Source of the DNA: Candidatus Saccharimonadota bacterium
Lineage (GTDB): Bacteria; Patescibacteriota; Saccharimonadia; Saccharimonadales; Saccharimonadaceae
Direction of reading: 5' to 3'
Assembly (NCBI GenBank): GCA_017962365.1
Contig: JAGCVL010000003.1
Coordinates: 49,454 to 113,453, forward strand
DNA length: 64,000 nt
Program-made: the position numbers and the translations under genes
Part shown: positions 17,742 through 27,318 of the stretch, piece after piece
Layout of the letters: the number at the start of each line of letters is the position of its first letter
Position numbering within the stretch: position 1 is the stretch's first letter
The notes under the pieces: model-generated
Database searches by the model: none
What the model was told of the DNA's origin: nothing
The model's input: the letters and a program-made list of their open reading frames with translations, nothing else

Positions 17742-18757
17742 TGCAACTAAGTGACGCTGTGTCCAAAGCGGAATGGGATAATTTTATCACCGCTCACAAA
17801 GAAGCGAATTTTTTGCAATCTTGGGATTTTTATGAATTCCATTTGGCGCGAGGAAAAAAAGTCGTGCGGAGAGTACTAATCAAAGACGGAACGATTGTGG
17901 CCGCATATGCCGGAGTAGTAGAGACGGCGAAACGAGGAAAGTATCTCGCAATTGCTGGTGGGCCGATACTAGATTGGGGCGATACTAAGATAGTAAAGAT
18001 GGTTTTTGATGACATCCGCGTGCAGGGTCTAGCTAGTGGTTGTGTTTTCGTGCGCGTACGGCCGCAGCTAGAGTTATCCGACAAATCCTTAAAGTTGATG
18101 AGGAAACTTGGACTCGTGAAGGCTCCGATGTATCTATCCGTGGAATACGCCGGAATTCTGGATTTATCTAAGACTAAGGAGGAAATCTTGGCCGAAGCAT
18201 CGCAGGGATTCAGGCGAAAGTTGCGTAAGGCTGAAAAACTAGATATAGAGGTAAAAGCCTGCGATGACGATGCAGCGATAGGTGATTTTTGCAAGCTAGA
18301 GAAGCTCCACGCCGAGAGACAGCGATATGTGGCATTTTCAAGTGAGTTTTTGAAGAAGCAGTTTGAAGCATTTCGTAAAGGTGGTGAGGTTTTAATCTAT
18401 ACCGCGCGCAAAGATGGGGAAATACTAGCACAAAATTTCATGATTTTTTACGGAGCTGAGGCAAGTTATCACTATGGAGTATCTTCGGAGCTCGGGACAA
18501 AATACTCAGCCGCGCCGCTACTGCACCTTGCGGCAATGGACGAGGCTAGAAAGCGCGGTTGCGTTCGGTACAATCTATGGGGGATAGTAGGGCGAGAGGA
18601 AACTTCGCACCGGTTTTATGGAGTTTCAGAATTTAAACGGTCATTTGGGTGCGAAGAGCTAAAATACACTCCAGCTCACGACATGGTTTTGAAGCCCTTA
18701 AAATATCAGTTGACAAAGCTGGTAGAAACGGCAAGAAAAAAGAGGCGGCACGTATAA
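17741..18757 (+). CDS. FemAB-family peptidoglycan bridge transferase, copy 2
   Basis: A 338-residue paralogue of the upstream gene; start and stop overlap as TAATG. Matching blocks include ANFLQSWDFYEFHLARG, KYLAIAGGPILDWGD, CVFVRVRPQLE, ASQGFRRKLRKAEKLDI, AQNFMIFYG and VRYNLWGIVG. Two different FemAB proteins in one operon suggest a two-step interpeptide bridge, as with FemX/FemA/FemB in Gram-positive bacteria. The amino acid used cannot be read from sequence. Confidence 0.88.
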   Translation: MQLSDAVSKAEWDNFITAHKEANFLQSWDFYEFHLARGKKVVRRVLIKDGTIVAAYAGVVETAKRGKYLAIAGGPILDWGDTKIVKMVFDDIRVQGLASGCVFVRVRPQLELSDKSLKLMRKLGLVKAPMYLSVEYAGILDLSKTKEEILAEASQGFRRKLRKAEKLDIEVKACDDDAAIGDFCKLEKLHAERQRYVAFSSEFLKKQFEAFRKGGEVLIYTARKDGEILAQNFMIFYGAEASYHYGVSSELGTKYSAAPLLHLAAMDEARKRGCVRYNLWGIVGREETSHRFYGVSEFKRSFGCEELKYTPAHDMVLKPLKYQLTKLVETARKKRRHV

Positions 18758-18830
18758 AGTGCAGGCAGTGGTGGTTTTTGTTGTTTTTTGATTGTGTGAT
18801 ATAATAAGCATAATTAATATAAGGATTATT

Positions 18831-19454
18831 ATGGCAAAGATAAATAGAAGATTTATTGATAAGCACTGGCTTACATTTGTATTAAGGGGTGGGTTAGCAG
18901 TAATTTTTGGATTTTTGGCGTTGTTTGGCGGATGGACCGACATGAATTTTGTGATTTCCATAATCGTAGTATATCTACTCGTGATGGGAATTATTGACGC
19001 GATAGGGGCACTTTACAATTCGCTCAAAAAACATGGTTGGATAACATCGGTGGTTGATGCACTTGTAGATGTCATAGCGGCTGTATGTCTACTATTCTTT
19101 GCGCAGGGCAATTTGGTGGCATGCATGGTGGTACTAGCGGTCTACACCTTCGTGTCTGGTATTATCGATGTGTTCCATGGATTTTTGTCCACCGTCGACC
19201 CGACCGACCGTTTTATCAGGATACTTGCTGGCATTATCGGTATAGTGACTGGTTTTGTGATTTTAAACTCCGGAAGCTTTGAGATGATGACATTTATTAG
19301 ATTCTTTGGCGTGTATCTATTAATCGTAGGTGTGACGAGCATGGTTTACGGCGTCCACAACCGTGCGCAAGAAATGGAAGACAAAGTAGCGCGACGTGAA
19401 GCTATCAAAGCAAAGTCCAAAAAGACAGCAACAAAGAAAAAGGCTAGAAAATAA
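18831..19454 (+). CDS. HdeD/DUF308-like membrane protein
   Basis: A 207-residue protein with about six membrane helices arranged as DUF308-type hairpins (VLRGGLAVIFGFLALFGG, then VVYLLVMGIIDAIGALY, and repeats of the same pattern). It ends in a Lys-rich tail. HdeD relatives are linked to acid stress in enteric bacteria, but the function here is unknown. The start is the ATG after AAGGAT; an extended -10 (TGATATAAT, 18797-18805) lies upstream. It is a single-gene unit with a terminator. Confidence 0.8.
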   Translation: MAKINRRFIDKHWLTFVLRGGLAVIFGFLALFGGWTDMNFVISIIVVYLLVMGIIDAIGALYNSLKKHGWITSVVDALVDVIAAVCLLFFAQGNLVACMVVLAVYTFVSGIIDVFHGFLSTVDPTDRFIRILAGIIGIVTGFVILNSGSFEMMTFIRFFGVYLLIVGVTSMVYGVHNRAQEMEDKVARREAIKAKSKKTATKKKARK

Positions 19455-19478
19455 TATATATACATAAAAACATTATAA

Positions 19479-19505
19479 ATACCGCAACCATGGTTGCGGT
19501 ATTTT
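19479..19505. terminator. Bidirectional terminator
   Basis: A perfect palindromic stem (TACCGCAACCATGGTTGCGG continuing to TA) followed by a T-run. It lies between convergent genes. Confidence 0.88.
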
Positions 19506-19527
19506 GGCGACTAAGAACGACAAAATA

Positions 19528-21966
19528 TCATGGAGTCACCACCCACGGGTCAGCAGCAGTACCGGAGCCAGATGTGGCAGTTGCTCTGTGGACGAGGGAG
19601 ATAACCGGGCGCACGCCGTTCGTACTGGTTGGAACACCGTGACCAAGGTAGCCGTTCATACCTAAGCTGCATCCGTGCGACATCCCATTAGAACCCCGAT
19701 CATATGGGGAAAGTAGCCAAAAGCCCGAGCCAGAACGCAAGAATGAGCTAGCATTATAGACGGATCCTTGGGTGGCCGTGCTGGATCCGCTACCTGCAAA
19801 AGATGCTTCATCGGCCGTAAGTAGCGCTATCGGCTTAGACATTTGTCCATTACCATCAGTGGAACCTTGTACGGTATAGAGATCCACCGTATTTCTAGTG
19901 CAATTTAAAGTAATTGTTCGGTTACCATTATCAGAAAGTGGGGAGAAATTTCTAACATTGGCACCAAATCTTAATATGGCCATGTCACTTGTGCCATAAG
20001 TTACTATATTGGTGGATTCTGATTGCAAAGTGTATGGTGAAATATCATTATAAACCGTACGGTCGTTGCAGTAGCCAGCGCTAGTTTCTAGTTTACTCTC
20101 AAAACTACCAATATTGGAGAACCAGGCATCCTCTACATAATCCTTAATCGCGGAATCAGTGTTGTTCGCAGAGATATTAGAATCGCTACCGAGTACGTTA
20201 GCAATAGTTTCGGTGCTAGCGTTATCTGTAGCATAATTACCATTATAAGTATAGCCCACGCGTACAATTTGTTGGTACGCAGATGAACCACCGTTAAAAA
20301 CCGATGTGGCGGCAGCCTGTGCACTACTTCTGGCGTTAGCACAAGTAGAACCAGTCCATTTGCCGTTGTAAATCATCTTTATTCCGCCAGAACCCGTAGT
20401 CCTGACGATCCTCCAACAAGTGTCGGAAGTATCTTTGGTGCCGTCCGCGTCTAAAATAACATAGTTTGGATAGTAAGCCCCGTCGCCACTAGAACCGTAA
20501 TTATTTGTATTGGTAAAGGTGCTATCCAATATGCCACGATAATAGAAAATTTTATAATCGTTTGACGCATCGCTAGCCACACCGAATACGCTTGGGTCAT
20601 ACTCATAGACGCCAGAGTTAGAAGTGTCGATAGATGGATCAGAGGAAGTTGGTGCTGTAATATTGACTTGCAGATCTGCCGCGGTTTGCTTACCTTTGCT
20701 CATTGCGGCGATTTCATCGTACAAAACGATCGTCTTCACCGCCGCTACATTAATAGTAGCAATGCCGTCGCCCACAGTGTAGCTAGCGGAGTTAACCCCG
20801 TTCAGTGTGCCTTCGCCAGAAACCAAGGTAATAGCATCTAGCTCGTAGCCATTACTAGTATCTATGGTTGGTACAACGGTATAGGTTGTGCCATAAGCTA
20901 GATTTACGCTATTGCCACTCGTAGATACGGTAGCAACCGTGTCAGTTCCGGCAGCATTCTTAATTACGATACTTGATACACCTCTAGAATTATCAAAAGT
21001 AAAAGTAATGGCATAAGTATTCACCGTCCAAAGAGCCTTCAAGGTGACACCGGTATTATCTGCGGTCTTATCTATACCAAATTCTCCACCAGCGGCAAAA
21101 GTAGTACCGGTACAAGTAGTACCATCATTTGACAATGAGCCAAGACACCAGCCAGCAAAAGTATAGCCAGTCCTGGTCGGAATGGTTGACGACAAAGTGA
21201 TGCTCTCGGCAGCAGTATCGTTATGAACGCTACCACCCTGACCAGCTGGAAGACCACTGACTCCAGAAATGCCATCATTTGAATAAGTAATAGTATATTC
21301 TACTGGATTTACTACATATTGAATTAAGAAAGTAGAGTTGGTATAGGTGCCAGATGGGGTACTGTAGTCTGCCCTGAGCCCGATGCCTATGGTATAGTTA
21401 TCTGCATTATCTATACCGTTATTGGAATTGGCGGTACTTGTCACCATCAACGTGTCACTATGGGAGCTGGTCGACGCTGGGAAGTAATAATCGTCGGTAT
21501 TTGCCGCAGAAGAGTAATGGCTTGGAATAAATCCCCATTTGTTATTCAAGCTCGTATCACTGGCAAAATCTGCAGCGGAAACATCATAATCAATTGATGA
21601 TATGATGTGTGAGCTATCGTCATTTAGGGTGGTAGTATTGCCAGAAGCCGTAAGATTTAGTGTGTAACCGCTGTAATTGTTTGTGGCAATAGAAAAAGCC
21701 GCTTTCTGGGCCTCGGTGCTGGTAGCAAAAGTACCATTTACATCATTTATTGCTAGACTGACACTGGCCGTAGCATTGGTAGATGTAAAAGTAAGAGTAG
21801 GCGCAGTGGCAGTACCAGTGGCAGCCTCGGCATTATTCGTCTCGTGATATATTGGCACTATAGTAGCACCACAAAGCATAACAAAACTCAGTACGCTAGT
21901 AAACCTAATGATGCGCACTATACCACGAAGCCCAATATGGGCACCCATACTGTTGTTTCTTTTCAT
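19528..21966 (-). CDS. Large secreted or membrane-anchored surface protein (InlB-type repeat, DUF6273-like C-terminus)
   Basis: An 812-residue Ser/Thr-rich protein with an N-terminal signal or anchor (basic start, hydrophobic VLSFVMLCGATIVPIY at about 29-44, then AEAAT). A beta-rich domain of about 180 residues is followed by InlB/Listeria-Bacteroides repeat motifs (ITYSNDGISG, then RTGYTFAGWC and TLKALW). A C-terminal domain has FWLLSPYDRGS and GVRPVISL, typical of DUF6273. No sortase motif or C-terminal anchor is visible. It is probably displayed outside and may contact the host cell; that is inference. It has its own TTGACA-18-TACAAT promoter, and divergent galU lies upstream. Confidence 0.8.
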   Translation of the reverse strand: MKRNNSMGAHIGLRGIVRIIRFTSVLSFVMLCGATIVPIYHETNNAEAATGTATAPTLTFTSTNATASVSLAINDVNGTFATSTEAQKAAFSIATNNYSGYTLNLTASGNTTTLNDDSSHIISSIDYDVSAADFASDTSLNNKWGFIPSHYSSAANTDDYYFPASTSSHSDTLMVTSTANSNNGIDNADNYTIGIGLRADYSTPSGTYTNSTFLIQYVVNPVEYTITYSNDGISGVSGLPAGQGGSVHNDTAAESITLSSTIPTRTGYTFAGWCLGSLSNDGTTCTGTTFAAGGEFGIDKTADNTGVTLKALWTVNTYAITFTFDNSRGVSSIVIKNAAGTDTVATVSTSGNSVNLAYGTTYTVVPTIDTSNGYELDAITLVSGEGTLNGVNSASYTVGDGIATINVAAVKTIVLYDEIAAMSKGKQTAADLQVNITAPTSSDPSIDTSNSGVYEYDPSVFGVASDASNDYKIFYYRGILDSTFTNTNNYGSSGDGAYYPNYVILDADGTKDTSDTCWRIVRTTGSGGIKMIYNGKWTGSTCANARSSAQAAATSVFNGGSSAYQQIVRVGYTYNGNYATDNASTETIANVLGSDSNISANNTDSAIKDYVEDAWFSNIGSFESKLETSAGYCNDRTVYNDISPYTLQSESTNIVTYGTSDMAILRFGANVRNFSPLSDNGNRTITLNCTRNTVDLYTVQGSTDGNGQMSKPIALLTADEASFAGSGSSTATQGSVYNASSFLRSGSGFWLLSPYDRGSNGMSHGCSLGMNGYLGHGVPTSTNGVRPVISLVHRATATSGSGTAADPWVVTP

Positions 21967-22014
21967 TTTTTTGTATGACCTTTAAGTTAGCGATTATGCT
22001 TACTTATTAATGCG

Positions 22015-22044
22015 ATTGTACCACATTTTTTGTTACTATGTCAA
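22015..22044 (-). promoter_or_regulatory. Promoter of the surface protein
   Basis: Minus strand: TTGACA (22044-22039), an 18-nt spacer ending in TGG, TACAAT (22020-22015). Leader of about 45 nt. Confidence 0.6.
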
Positions 22045-22091
22045 TAATATTGTTGTATTTTTTACAACATTTGCATACTTGTGGTGCGGCA

Positions 22092-22115
22092 TGTTATAAT
22101 TAAGACTCAAAGGAG
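22092..22115 (+). promoter_or_regulatory. Extended -10 and Shine-Dalgarno of galU
   Basis: TGTTATAAT (22092-22100) and AAAGGAG (22109-22115) give a short leadered mRNA with ATG at 22122. Confidence 0.65.
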
Positions 22116-22121
22116 ACTTGT

Positions 22122-22994
22122 ATGACTGTAAAAAAAGCAATCATTACCGACGCAGGGTTTGCGAGTCGGTATCTACCAATCACCAAAACGATTCCAAAGG
22201 CAATGATTCCGATTGGAGCAAAGCCGGTAATGCAGCTTTGCGTTGAGGAATGCGTGGAAGCGGGAATTGAAGAAATTATCATCGTAGCAACACCAGGGAC
22301 GATGTCGCGCGCGATCTATGACGACTACTTCCATAGTAAATCTGAGAATGTCAAAGCTTTACTAGAAAGACAAGGTAAGGCCGAGCGGTTTGAACCGGTG
22401 GCTGAGGTGCTAGATTTTCCAAAGATTACCGTAATTGAACAGGACCCAACTTTGCCGTACGGCAATGGATCACCAATCGTGTCAGCGAAGAGCTATGTTG
22501 AGGGTGAAGATGCATTCGTGGTGCTATATTCAGATGATTTGATTCTCGGCAAGGGAGACGTAAAGACGCTAATCGAAGAATACGAGAAAAATCCTTCCGC
22601 TAAGGCCGTCATTGCCGCACAGGAAATGCCAGAAAGCGTCTGGCACAAATATGGCATGATTGCCCTCAAAGAAAATGGAACTTTGTCTCATATCGTAGAA
22701 AAACCAAAAACACCAGATTTGTCACCGAGTAATCTAACTAGCTATGGTAGGTATCTACTAACCCCTGAGGTATTTGAATATCTTATTCCAAAGAACACTG
22801 GCCTCGATGGCGAGCTATGGACAGTGGATGCTATCACCAAACTTGCAGAGACTGGCGACGTAATCGTAGCAAAGAGCGAGGGTAAATGGATTACCACTGG
22901 TGACCCAAAGAATTACTTTATGGCGCATCTTGAATATGTACTCCGAAACACCGATTACGCCGACGACGTAAGAAAGTTTATCGCGGAAAATTAA
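22122..22994 (+). CDS. galU: UTP-glucose-1-phosphate uridylyltransferase
   Basis: A 290-residue nucleotidyltransferase that makes UDP-glucose. The segments PITKTIPKAMIPIGAKP, EECVEAGIEEIIIV, LPYGNGSPI, EKPKTP and DGELWTVDAI match GalU. The nucleotide loop reads ITDAGFASRYLP, where most members have AGLGTRFLP, so Gly-Thr is replaced by Ala-Ser; activity may still be normal, but this is a departure in the key loop. Divergent from the surface-protein gene, and followed by two small membrane proteins. UDP-glucose would feed surface glycan synthesis. Confidence 0.88.
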   Translation: MTVKKAIITDAGFASRYLPITKTIPKAMIPIGAKPVMQLCVEECVEAGIEEIIIVATPGTMSRAIYDDYFHSKSENVKALLERQGKAERFEPVAEVLDFPKITVIEQDPTLPYGNGSPIVSAKSYVEGEDAFVVLYSDDLILGKGDVKTLIEEYEKNPSAKAVIAAQEMPESVWHKYGMIALKENGTLSHIVEKPKTPDLSPSNLTSYGRYLLTPEVFEYLIPKNTGLDGELWTVDAITKLAETGDVIVAKSEGKWITTGDPKNYFMAHLEYVLRNTDYADDVRKFIAEN

Positions 22995-23017
22995 CATATT
23001 AAATTAAAGGAGGTAAA

Positions 23018-23308
23018 ATGAACGTAGCAGAATGGATACTGGTGGCAATCCTAGCTGTCACACTGTTTATATTCTTGGTAGTTGGTATCGTATTAATGGT
23101 GAAGATAATCGGCATGACCGGCGAAGCAAAGCGGGTGATAATCAAAAGCCAGGATATCGCCGACAATGCAAACGGAGTAGTAGCTAATGTGCGTGGGCTG
23201 ACTTCGGTTGGTGGCACGATTGAAATGCTGGTGGATAAGTACGTTAATCCAAAAATTAAAGAAACTTTAAAAGAGAGGAAACCAAATGACGGACGAAAAG
23301 AAAAGTAG
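23018..23308 (+). CDS. Small membrane protein (96 aa)
   Basis: One N-terminal membrane helix (about 5-28) is followed by a charged, amphipathic segment (GEAKRVIIKSQDIADNANGVVANVRGL) that resembles DUF948-type or methyl-accepting coiled stretches. No specific family is assigned. An AAAGGAGG Shine-Dalgarno precedes the ATG. It overlaps the next gene and lies downstream of galU. Confidence 0.7.
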   Translation: MNVAEWILVAILAVTLFIFLVVGIVLMVKIIGMTGEAKRVIIKSQDIADNANGVVANVRGLTSVGGTIEMLVDKYVNPKIKETLKERKPNDGRKEK

Positions 23309-23528
23309 CGGAGCTGGCAAATTTATCTTAGGCGCGGCGCTCGGTGCCTTGGTCGGAGCAGTCGCGGGGAAGTTTATCTCGGCAAAAGAGCGCGACGATG
23401 ATGAATGTGACGACAATTGCGAATGCGGCGATGACTGCAAATGTGACGACGATTGCAAGTGCGAATGTAGCGACAAAAGTTCTACCAAAAAGAAATCTGA
23501 AGCCAAATCGGCAAAATCAGAGAAGTAG
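23286..23528 (+). CDS. YtxH-like small protein with a Cys-rich acidic tail (80 aa)
   Basis: Residues 9-30 (GAGKFILGAALGALVGAVAG) form a glycine-rich membrane segment like YtxH/glycine-zipper proteins. Residues 37-62 contain eight Cys (41, 45, 47, 51, 53, 57, 59, 61) among Asp and Glu, and a Lys/Ser-rich tail follows. The Cys spacing (CxC pairs separated by three residues) resembles small metal-binding tails. It overlaps the preceding gene by 23 nt and is probably co-translated. Confidence 0.7.
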   Translation: MTDEKKSSGAGKFILGAALGALVGAVAGKFISAKERDDDECDDNCECGDDCKCDDDCKCECSDKSSTKKKSEAKSAKSEK

Positions 23529-23543
23529 CTTTTAGCCTAACTT

Positions 23544-23570
23544 AAGTGGCGCCGAGGGGCGCCACTTTTT
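23544..23570 (+). terminator. Intrinsic terminator
   Basis: Stem AAGTGGCGCC / GGCGCCACTT with loop GAGG, then a T-run, directly upstream of the dnaE -10. Confidence 0.9.
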
Positions 23571-23571
23571 G

Positions 23572-23580
23572 TGGTATAAT
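23572..23580 (+). promoter_or_regulatory. Extended -10 for leaderless dnaE
   Basis: TGGTATAAT ends 6 nt before ATG 23587. Confidence 0.65.
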
Positions 23581-23586
23581 TGAGGC

Positions 23587-26500
23587 ATGACGGAGTTAAA
23601 GCCAAGTGATTTTGTGCATCTGCATAACCACACGCATTATTCATTGCTAGATGGTCTAACTAAAATACCAGAGCTGGTCAAATTTGTAAAAAATGACGGG
23701 ATGGAAGCAGTGGCAGTGACCGATCACGGCACAATGTCTGGGCTAGTAGAGCTTTATAAGGAGTGCAATGCGGCTGGGATTAAGCCCCTACTTGGACTAG
23801 AGGCCTATGTAGCCGCGCGCAAAATGACCGATAAGGATCCTGCGCACGACAAGCAGAGATTTCATATCACGTTAATCGCCATGAATAATAAGGGCTTTGA
23901 AAATCTTTGCCGCATCATGAGTAATGCCGAGGTAAATGGCAAATACTACAAACCTCGTACCGATCACGATGAGTTGGAAAAATACAGTGAGGGTCTGATC
24001 TGTCTATCTGGGTGTATGGGTTCAGAAATCAGTGAGGCGATCAGAGCGGGAGACGACAAGCGAGCTTATGAACTCATAGACTGGTATAAGAATGTATATA
24101 AAGATAGATTCTATCTGGAGATGCAGGATCATGGGCATCCAAAATCATCCACCCATTCAGAAGAACAGAAAAAAGTAAACGATTGGCACATGGCGCACGC
24201 AGAAGAGTTAGGACTTCCACTCGTGGTGACTTGTGACGCCCACTATCTTAAAAAAGAAGACCAAGACGCACACGAAGTGTTGCTATGTATTGGCACGGCG
24301 GCAAATCTATCCGACAAAAACCGGATGACTCTAAAAGATTACGACTTGCATGTAATCCCAGCGGAAGAGATCATCGAGCATTGGCAAGACACTTGCCCAG
24401 AGGCGGTACTCAATACCAAACGTATCGCCGATAGATGCGATGTAGATTTGCAACTCGGACGAATTTTGATCCCAAAGTTCCCAATTCCGACCGATGAAGA
24501 CGAAAAGACCTACCTGGACCGTTTAGTATTTCAGGGTTTAGTGTATCGATATGGCGGAAAGACTTTGGACGAGGCCAATAAAATCCCAGTCCCAGAGTGC
24601 CGTAAAATTCTAGAAAAAGTAGACGAAGATCGCGATGAAGCCCACAAAGTGTTACCTCGAATCGATTACGAGCTTTCAGTGGTAGACAAAATGGGGTACA
24701 ATGGTTACTTTTTAATTGTGCAGGATTTCATCAACTGGGGAAAAGCTCAGAGAATCGTATATGGGCCTGGGCGTGGCTCGGCGGCAGGTTCGATTTTGGC
24801 ATACGCATTGCGCATTACAGAGCTAGACCCACTAAAATATGATTTACTCTTTGAGCGTTTTTTGAACCCAGATCGTATCTCGATGCCAGATATTGATACC
24901 GACATTCAGGATACGCGTCGAGATGAGGTGATAGAATATTGTTCTCATAAATACGGGTTCGATCGAGTAAGTAATATTGCAACGTTTGGCAAGATGATGG
25001 CCAAAAACGCCGTGCGAGACGTAGCACGCGTACTAGAAGTACCATACAATGAGGCTGATAAGCTAGCAAAGATGGTCCCGGACCCAGTGATGGGGCATCA
25101 CGTAAAACTCTCCGATGCAATCCGCGATGTGCCGGACTTAAAAAACGAGTATGAAACAAACCCGACCGCCAGGGAAGTGATAGATTTTGCTTCACGACTT
25201 GAAGGGACGATTCGTAACCACGGCGTACATGCTTGCGGTGTGATTATTGCGCCTGATGATTTAGTAAAGTTTTTGCCGCTTGAAGTTTCGGCAAAAGGAC
25301 CGATTGCTGCGCAATTCCCAATGGGCCAAGTAGAAGAAATTGGCCTTCTTAAAATGGACTTTTTGGGGCTTTCCAACCTTTCGGTAATCAATAATGCGCT
25401 TCGGATGATTCGTAAAGTTTACAATACCGATATCGACATGTATTCGGTGCCGCTTGATGACCCTGAGACCTATGCACTTTTGCAGCGCGCCGAGACCACT
25501 GGTGTATTCCAACTTGAATCGGCTGGCATGAAGCGTTATCTTAAAGATCTGAAGGCGTCTACTTTTGAAGATATCATCGCTATGGTAGCCCTTTATCGTC
25601 CGGGCCCAATGCAATTTATTGACTCCTTCATTCGGCGTAAACACGGTGAAGAGCCGATTACATATTTACACCCAGGGCTAGAAAATTCCCTAAAGAATAC
25701 CTACGGGATTATGATTTATCAAGAGCAGTTCATGCAGATTAGTAAAGAGTGGTGTGGCTTTACCGGTGGTCAGGCTGATACGCTACGCAAAGCAGTAGGT
25801 AAGAAGAAAGTGGACCTCATGAAGAAAGTAAAGCCGCAATTCATTGAGGGTGCCGTAAAAATTGGCGGAGCAACCGAAGAAATTGCCGAGACTTTCTGGG
25901 CGCAGCTGCTAGACTTCGCAAATTATTGTTTTAATAAGTCGCATGCTGCATGTTATGCTTTGGTGGCATACTGGACGGCCTACCTAAAAGCACACTACCC
26001 AGACGCGTTTATGGCGGCGCTAATGACTGCTGACATGCGTTGGACCGATAGGCTAGCAATCGAGATGACGGAATGCAAGCACATGGGGCTAAAAGTGTTA
26101 GGTCCAGATATTAATCAAAGTTTCGGCGATTTCGCAATTGTGGGTGGAGAAAATACGATTAGATTTGGTCTGTCTGGCATCAAGAGTATGGGTAAATCAC
26201 TAGTGGAGGAGATCGTGATTCCGGAGCGCGACAAGAATGGACCGTTTAAATCCATTTGTGATTTCGCAAAACGTGTGGATTCAACCAAATTTAATAAAAA
26301 ATCATGGGAAGCCGCAATTAAGACTGGCGCGTTTGATAGTTTCGGGTATACACGCTCCGATTTGCTGTTTAATCTCGAGGCGATTCAGGCTTATGGCGCA
26401 AAATGTCAAAAAGATGTAGGCTCTGGGCAAATGGATTTATTCGCGATGATGGGTGAGGCCGGCGCAATACCTGAAGTAGAAATAAAACCTGCACCAACTC

Positions 26501-27318
26501 AATATTCAGACAAGGAGCAGTTGCTATGGGAGCGTGATTTAATGGGGCTTTACCTTTCGGCGCATCCTCTAGATAAATATGATACATATTTTGAAGAGCA
26601 GACTCATCCGATGGATTTAATTACGCCAGAAAATAATGGGCGACTGATAACAATTGGTGGGATCATCACGGCTGTAAGGACGATTCTTACGAAAAAAGGC
26701 GACAAGATGGCCTTTGTGAAGATGGAAAATAAATCTTCCGAGACCGAGTTTATCGTATTTCCGTCGGTTTTTGCTGAGCACGGAGCGAAGCTGGAAGTGG
26801 ACAATGTGGTGCGGGTGCAAGGTAAAATCAATGCAGCGGATAAAGATGGCAACATAACCTCAGACGCTAAGGTACTAGCAGAAGTAGTGGAGCTAGTCAG
26901 TGACGATGTGTTAAATTTGTATACGCCGACCGGTACGCGGCTTGCTGCGCCAGCGAAAGCGCCGGAAAAATCTTTCCGTAAGGGATCTGGTGGCCGAAGT
27001 TCGGCAGAGAGAGTGTATCGCGGTGCGCCGTCTGGTGGAGCTTCCGCCATTGATGTGCCACGCGTATTGTCTGAACCACCAAAAGACCCACGGTCGGAAA
27101 AGCTATATATTTTGGTAGAGAACTCAAATGACACTGAGGTACTTACTGGGATCCGAAGACTGGCTGACCTGTACCCCGGTTTTACAGATACAATTCTAGT
27201 AATCAAAGAAGGCGAGTCCAAGCGGGCGCTCAAGATGCCGTTTAGGCTAGATGCTGGAGGCGAGCTACTATCTAAGCTCCGTGCCCTAGTAGGGGAAGAT
27301 AAAGTTAAATTAAAGTGA
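23587..27318 (+). CDS. dnaE: DNA polymerase III alpha subunit
   Basis: A 1243-residue replicative polymerase of the DnaE type. The PHP domain at the N-terminus has HLHNHTHYSLLDG and VTDHGTMSG. The palm has GPGRGSAAGSILAYAL and the catalytic aspartates in SMPDIDTDIQDTRRDEV (Asp435, 437, 439; usually PDxDxDF). Fingers, thumb and HhH regions follow. An OB-fold (LITIGGIITAVRTILTKKGDKMAFV, about 1019-1043) and a short C-terminal domain close the protein. No proofreading exonuclease insert is present. It appears leaderless. The stop codon TGA (27316-27318) is part of the smpB promoter. Confidence 0.97.
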   Translation: MTELKPSDFVHLHNHTHYSLLDGLTKIPELVKFVKNDGMEAVAVTDHGTMSGLVELYKECNAAGIKPLLGLEAYVAARKMTDKDPAHDKQRFHITLIAMNNKGFENLCRIMSNAEVNGKYYKPRTDHDELEKYSEGLICLSGCMGSEISEAIRAGDDKRAYELIDWYKNVYKDRFYLEMQDHGHPKSSTHSEEQKKVNDWHMAHAEELGLPLVVTCDAHYLKKEDQDAHEVLLCIGTAANLSDKNRMTLKDYDLHVIPAEEIIEHWQDTCPEAVLNTKRIADRCDVDLQLGRILIPKFPIPTDEDEKTYLDRLVFQGLVYRYGGKTLDEANKIPVPECRKILEKVDEDRDEAHKVLPRIDYELSVVDKMGYNGYFLIVQDFINWGKAQRIVYGPGRGSAAGSILAYALRITELDPLKYDLLFERFLNPDRISMPDIDTDIQDTRRDEVIEYCSHKYGFDRVSNIATFGKMMAKNAVRDVARVLEVPYNEADKLAKMVPDPVMGHHVKLSDAIRDVPDLKNEYETNPTAREVIDFASRLEGTIRNHGVHACGVIIAPDDLVKFLPLEVSAKGPIAAQFPMGQVEEIGLLKMDFLGLSNLSVINNALRMIRKVYNTDIDMYSVPLDDPETYALLQRAETTGVFQLESAGMKRYLKDLKASTFEDIIAMVALYRPGPMQFIDSFIRRKHGEEPITYLHPGLENSLKNTYGIMIYQEQFMQISKEWCGFTGGQADTLRKAVGKKKVDLMKKVKPQFIEGAVKIGGATEEIAETFWAQLLDFANYCFNKSHAACYALVAYWTAYLKAHYPDAFMAALMTADMRWTDRLAIEMTECKHMGLKVLGPDINQSFGDFAIVGGENTIRFGLSGIKSMGKSLVEEIVIPERDKNGPFKSICDFAKRVDSTKFNKKSWEAAIKTGAFDSFGYTRSDLLFNLEAIQAYGAKCQKDVGSGQMDLFAMMGEAGAIPEVEIKPAPTQYSDKEQLLWERDLMGLYLSAHPLDKYDTYFEEQTHPMDLITPENNGRLITIGGIITAVRTILTKKGDKMAFVKMENKSSETEFIVFPSVFAEHGAKLEVDNVVRVQGKINAADKDGNITSDAKVLAEVVELVSDDVLNLYTPTGTRLAAPAKAPEKSFRKGSGGRSSAERVYRGAPSGGASAIDVPRVLSEPPKDPRSEKLYILVENSNDTEVLTGIRRLADLYPGFTDTILVIKEGESKRALKMPFRLDAGGELLSKLRALVGEDKVKLK

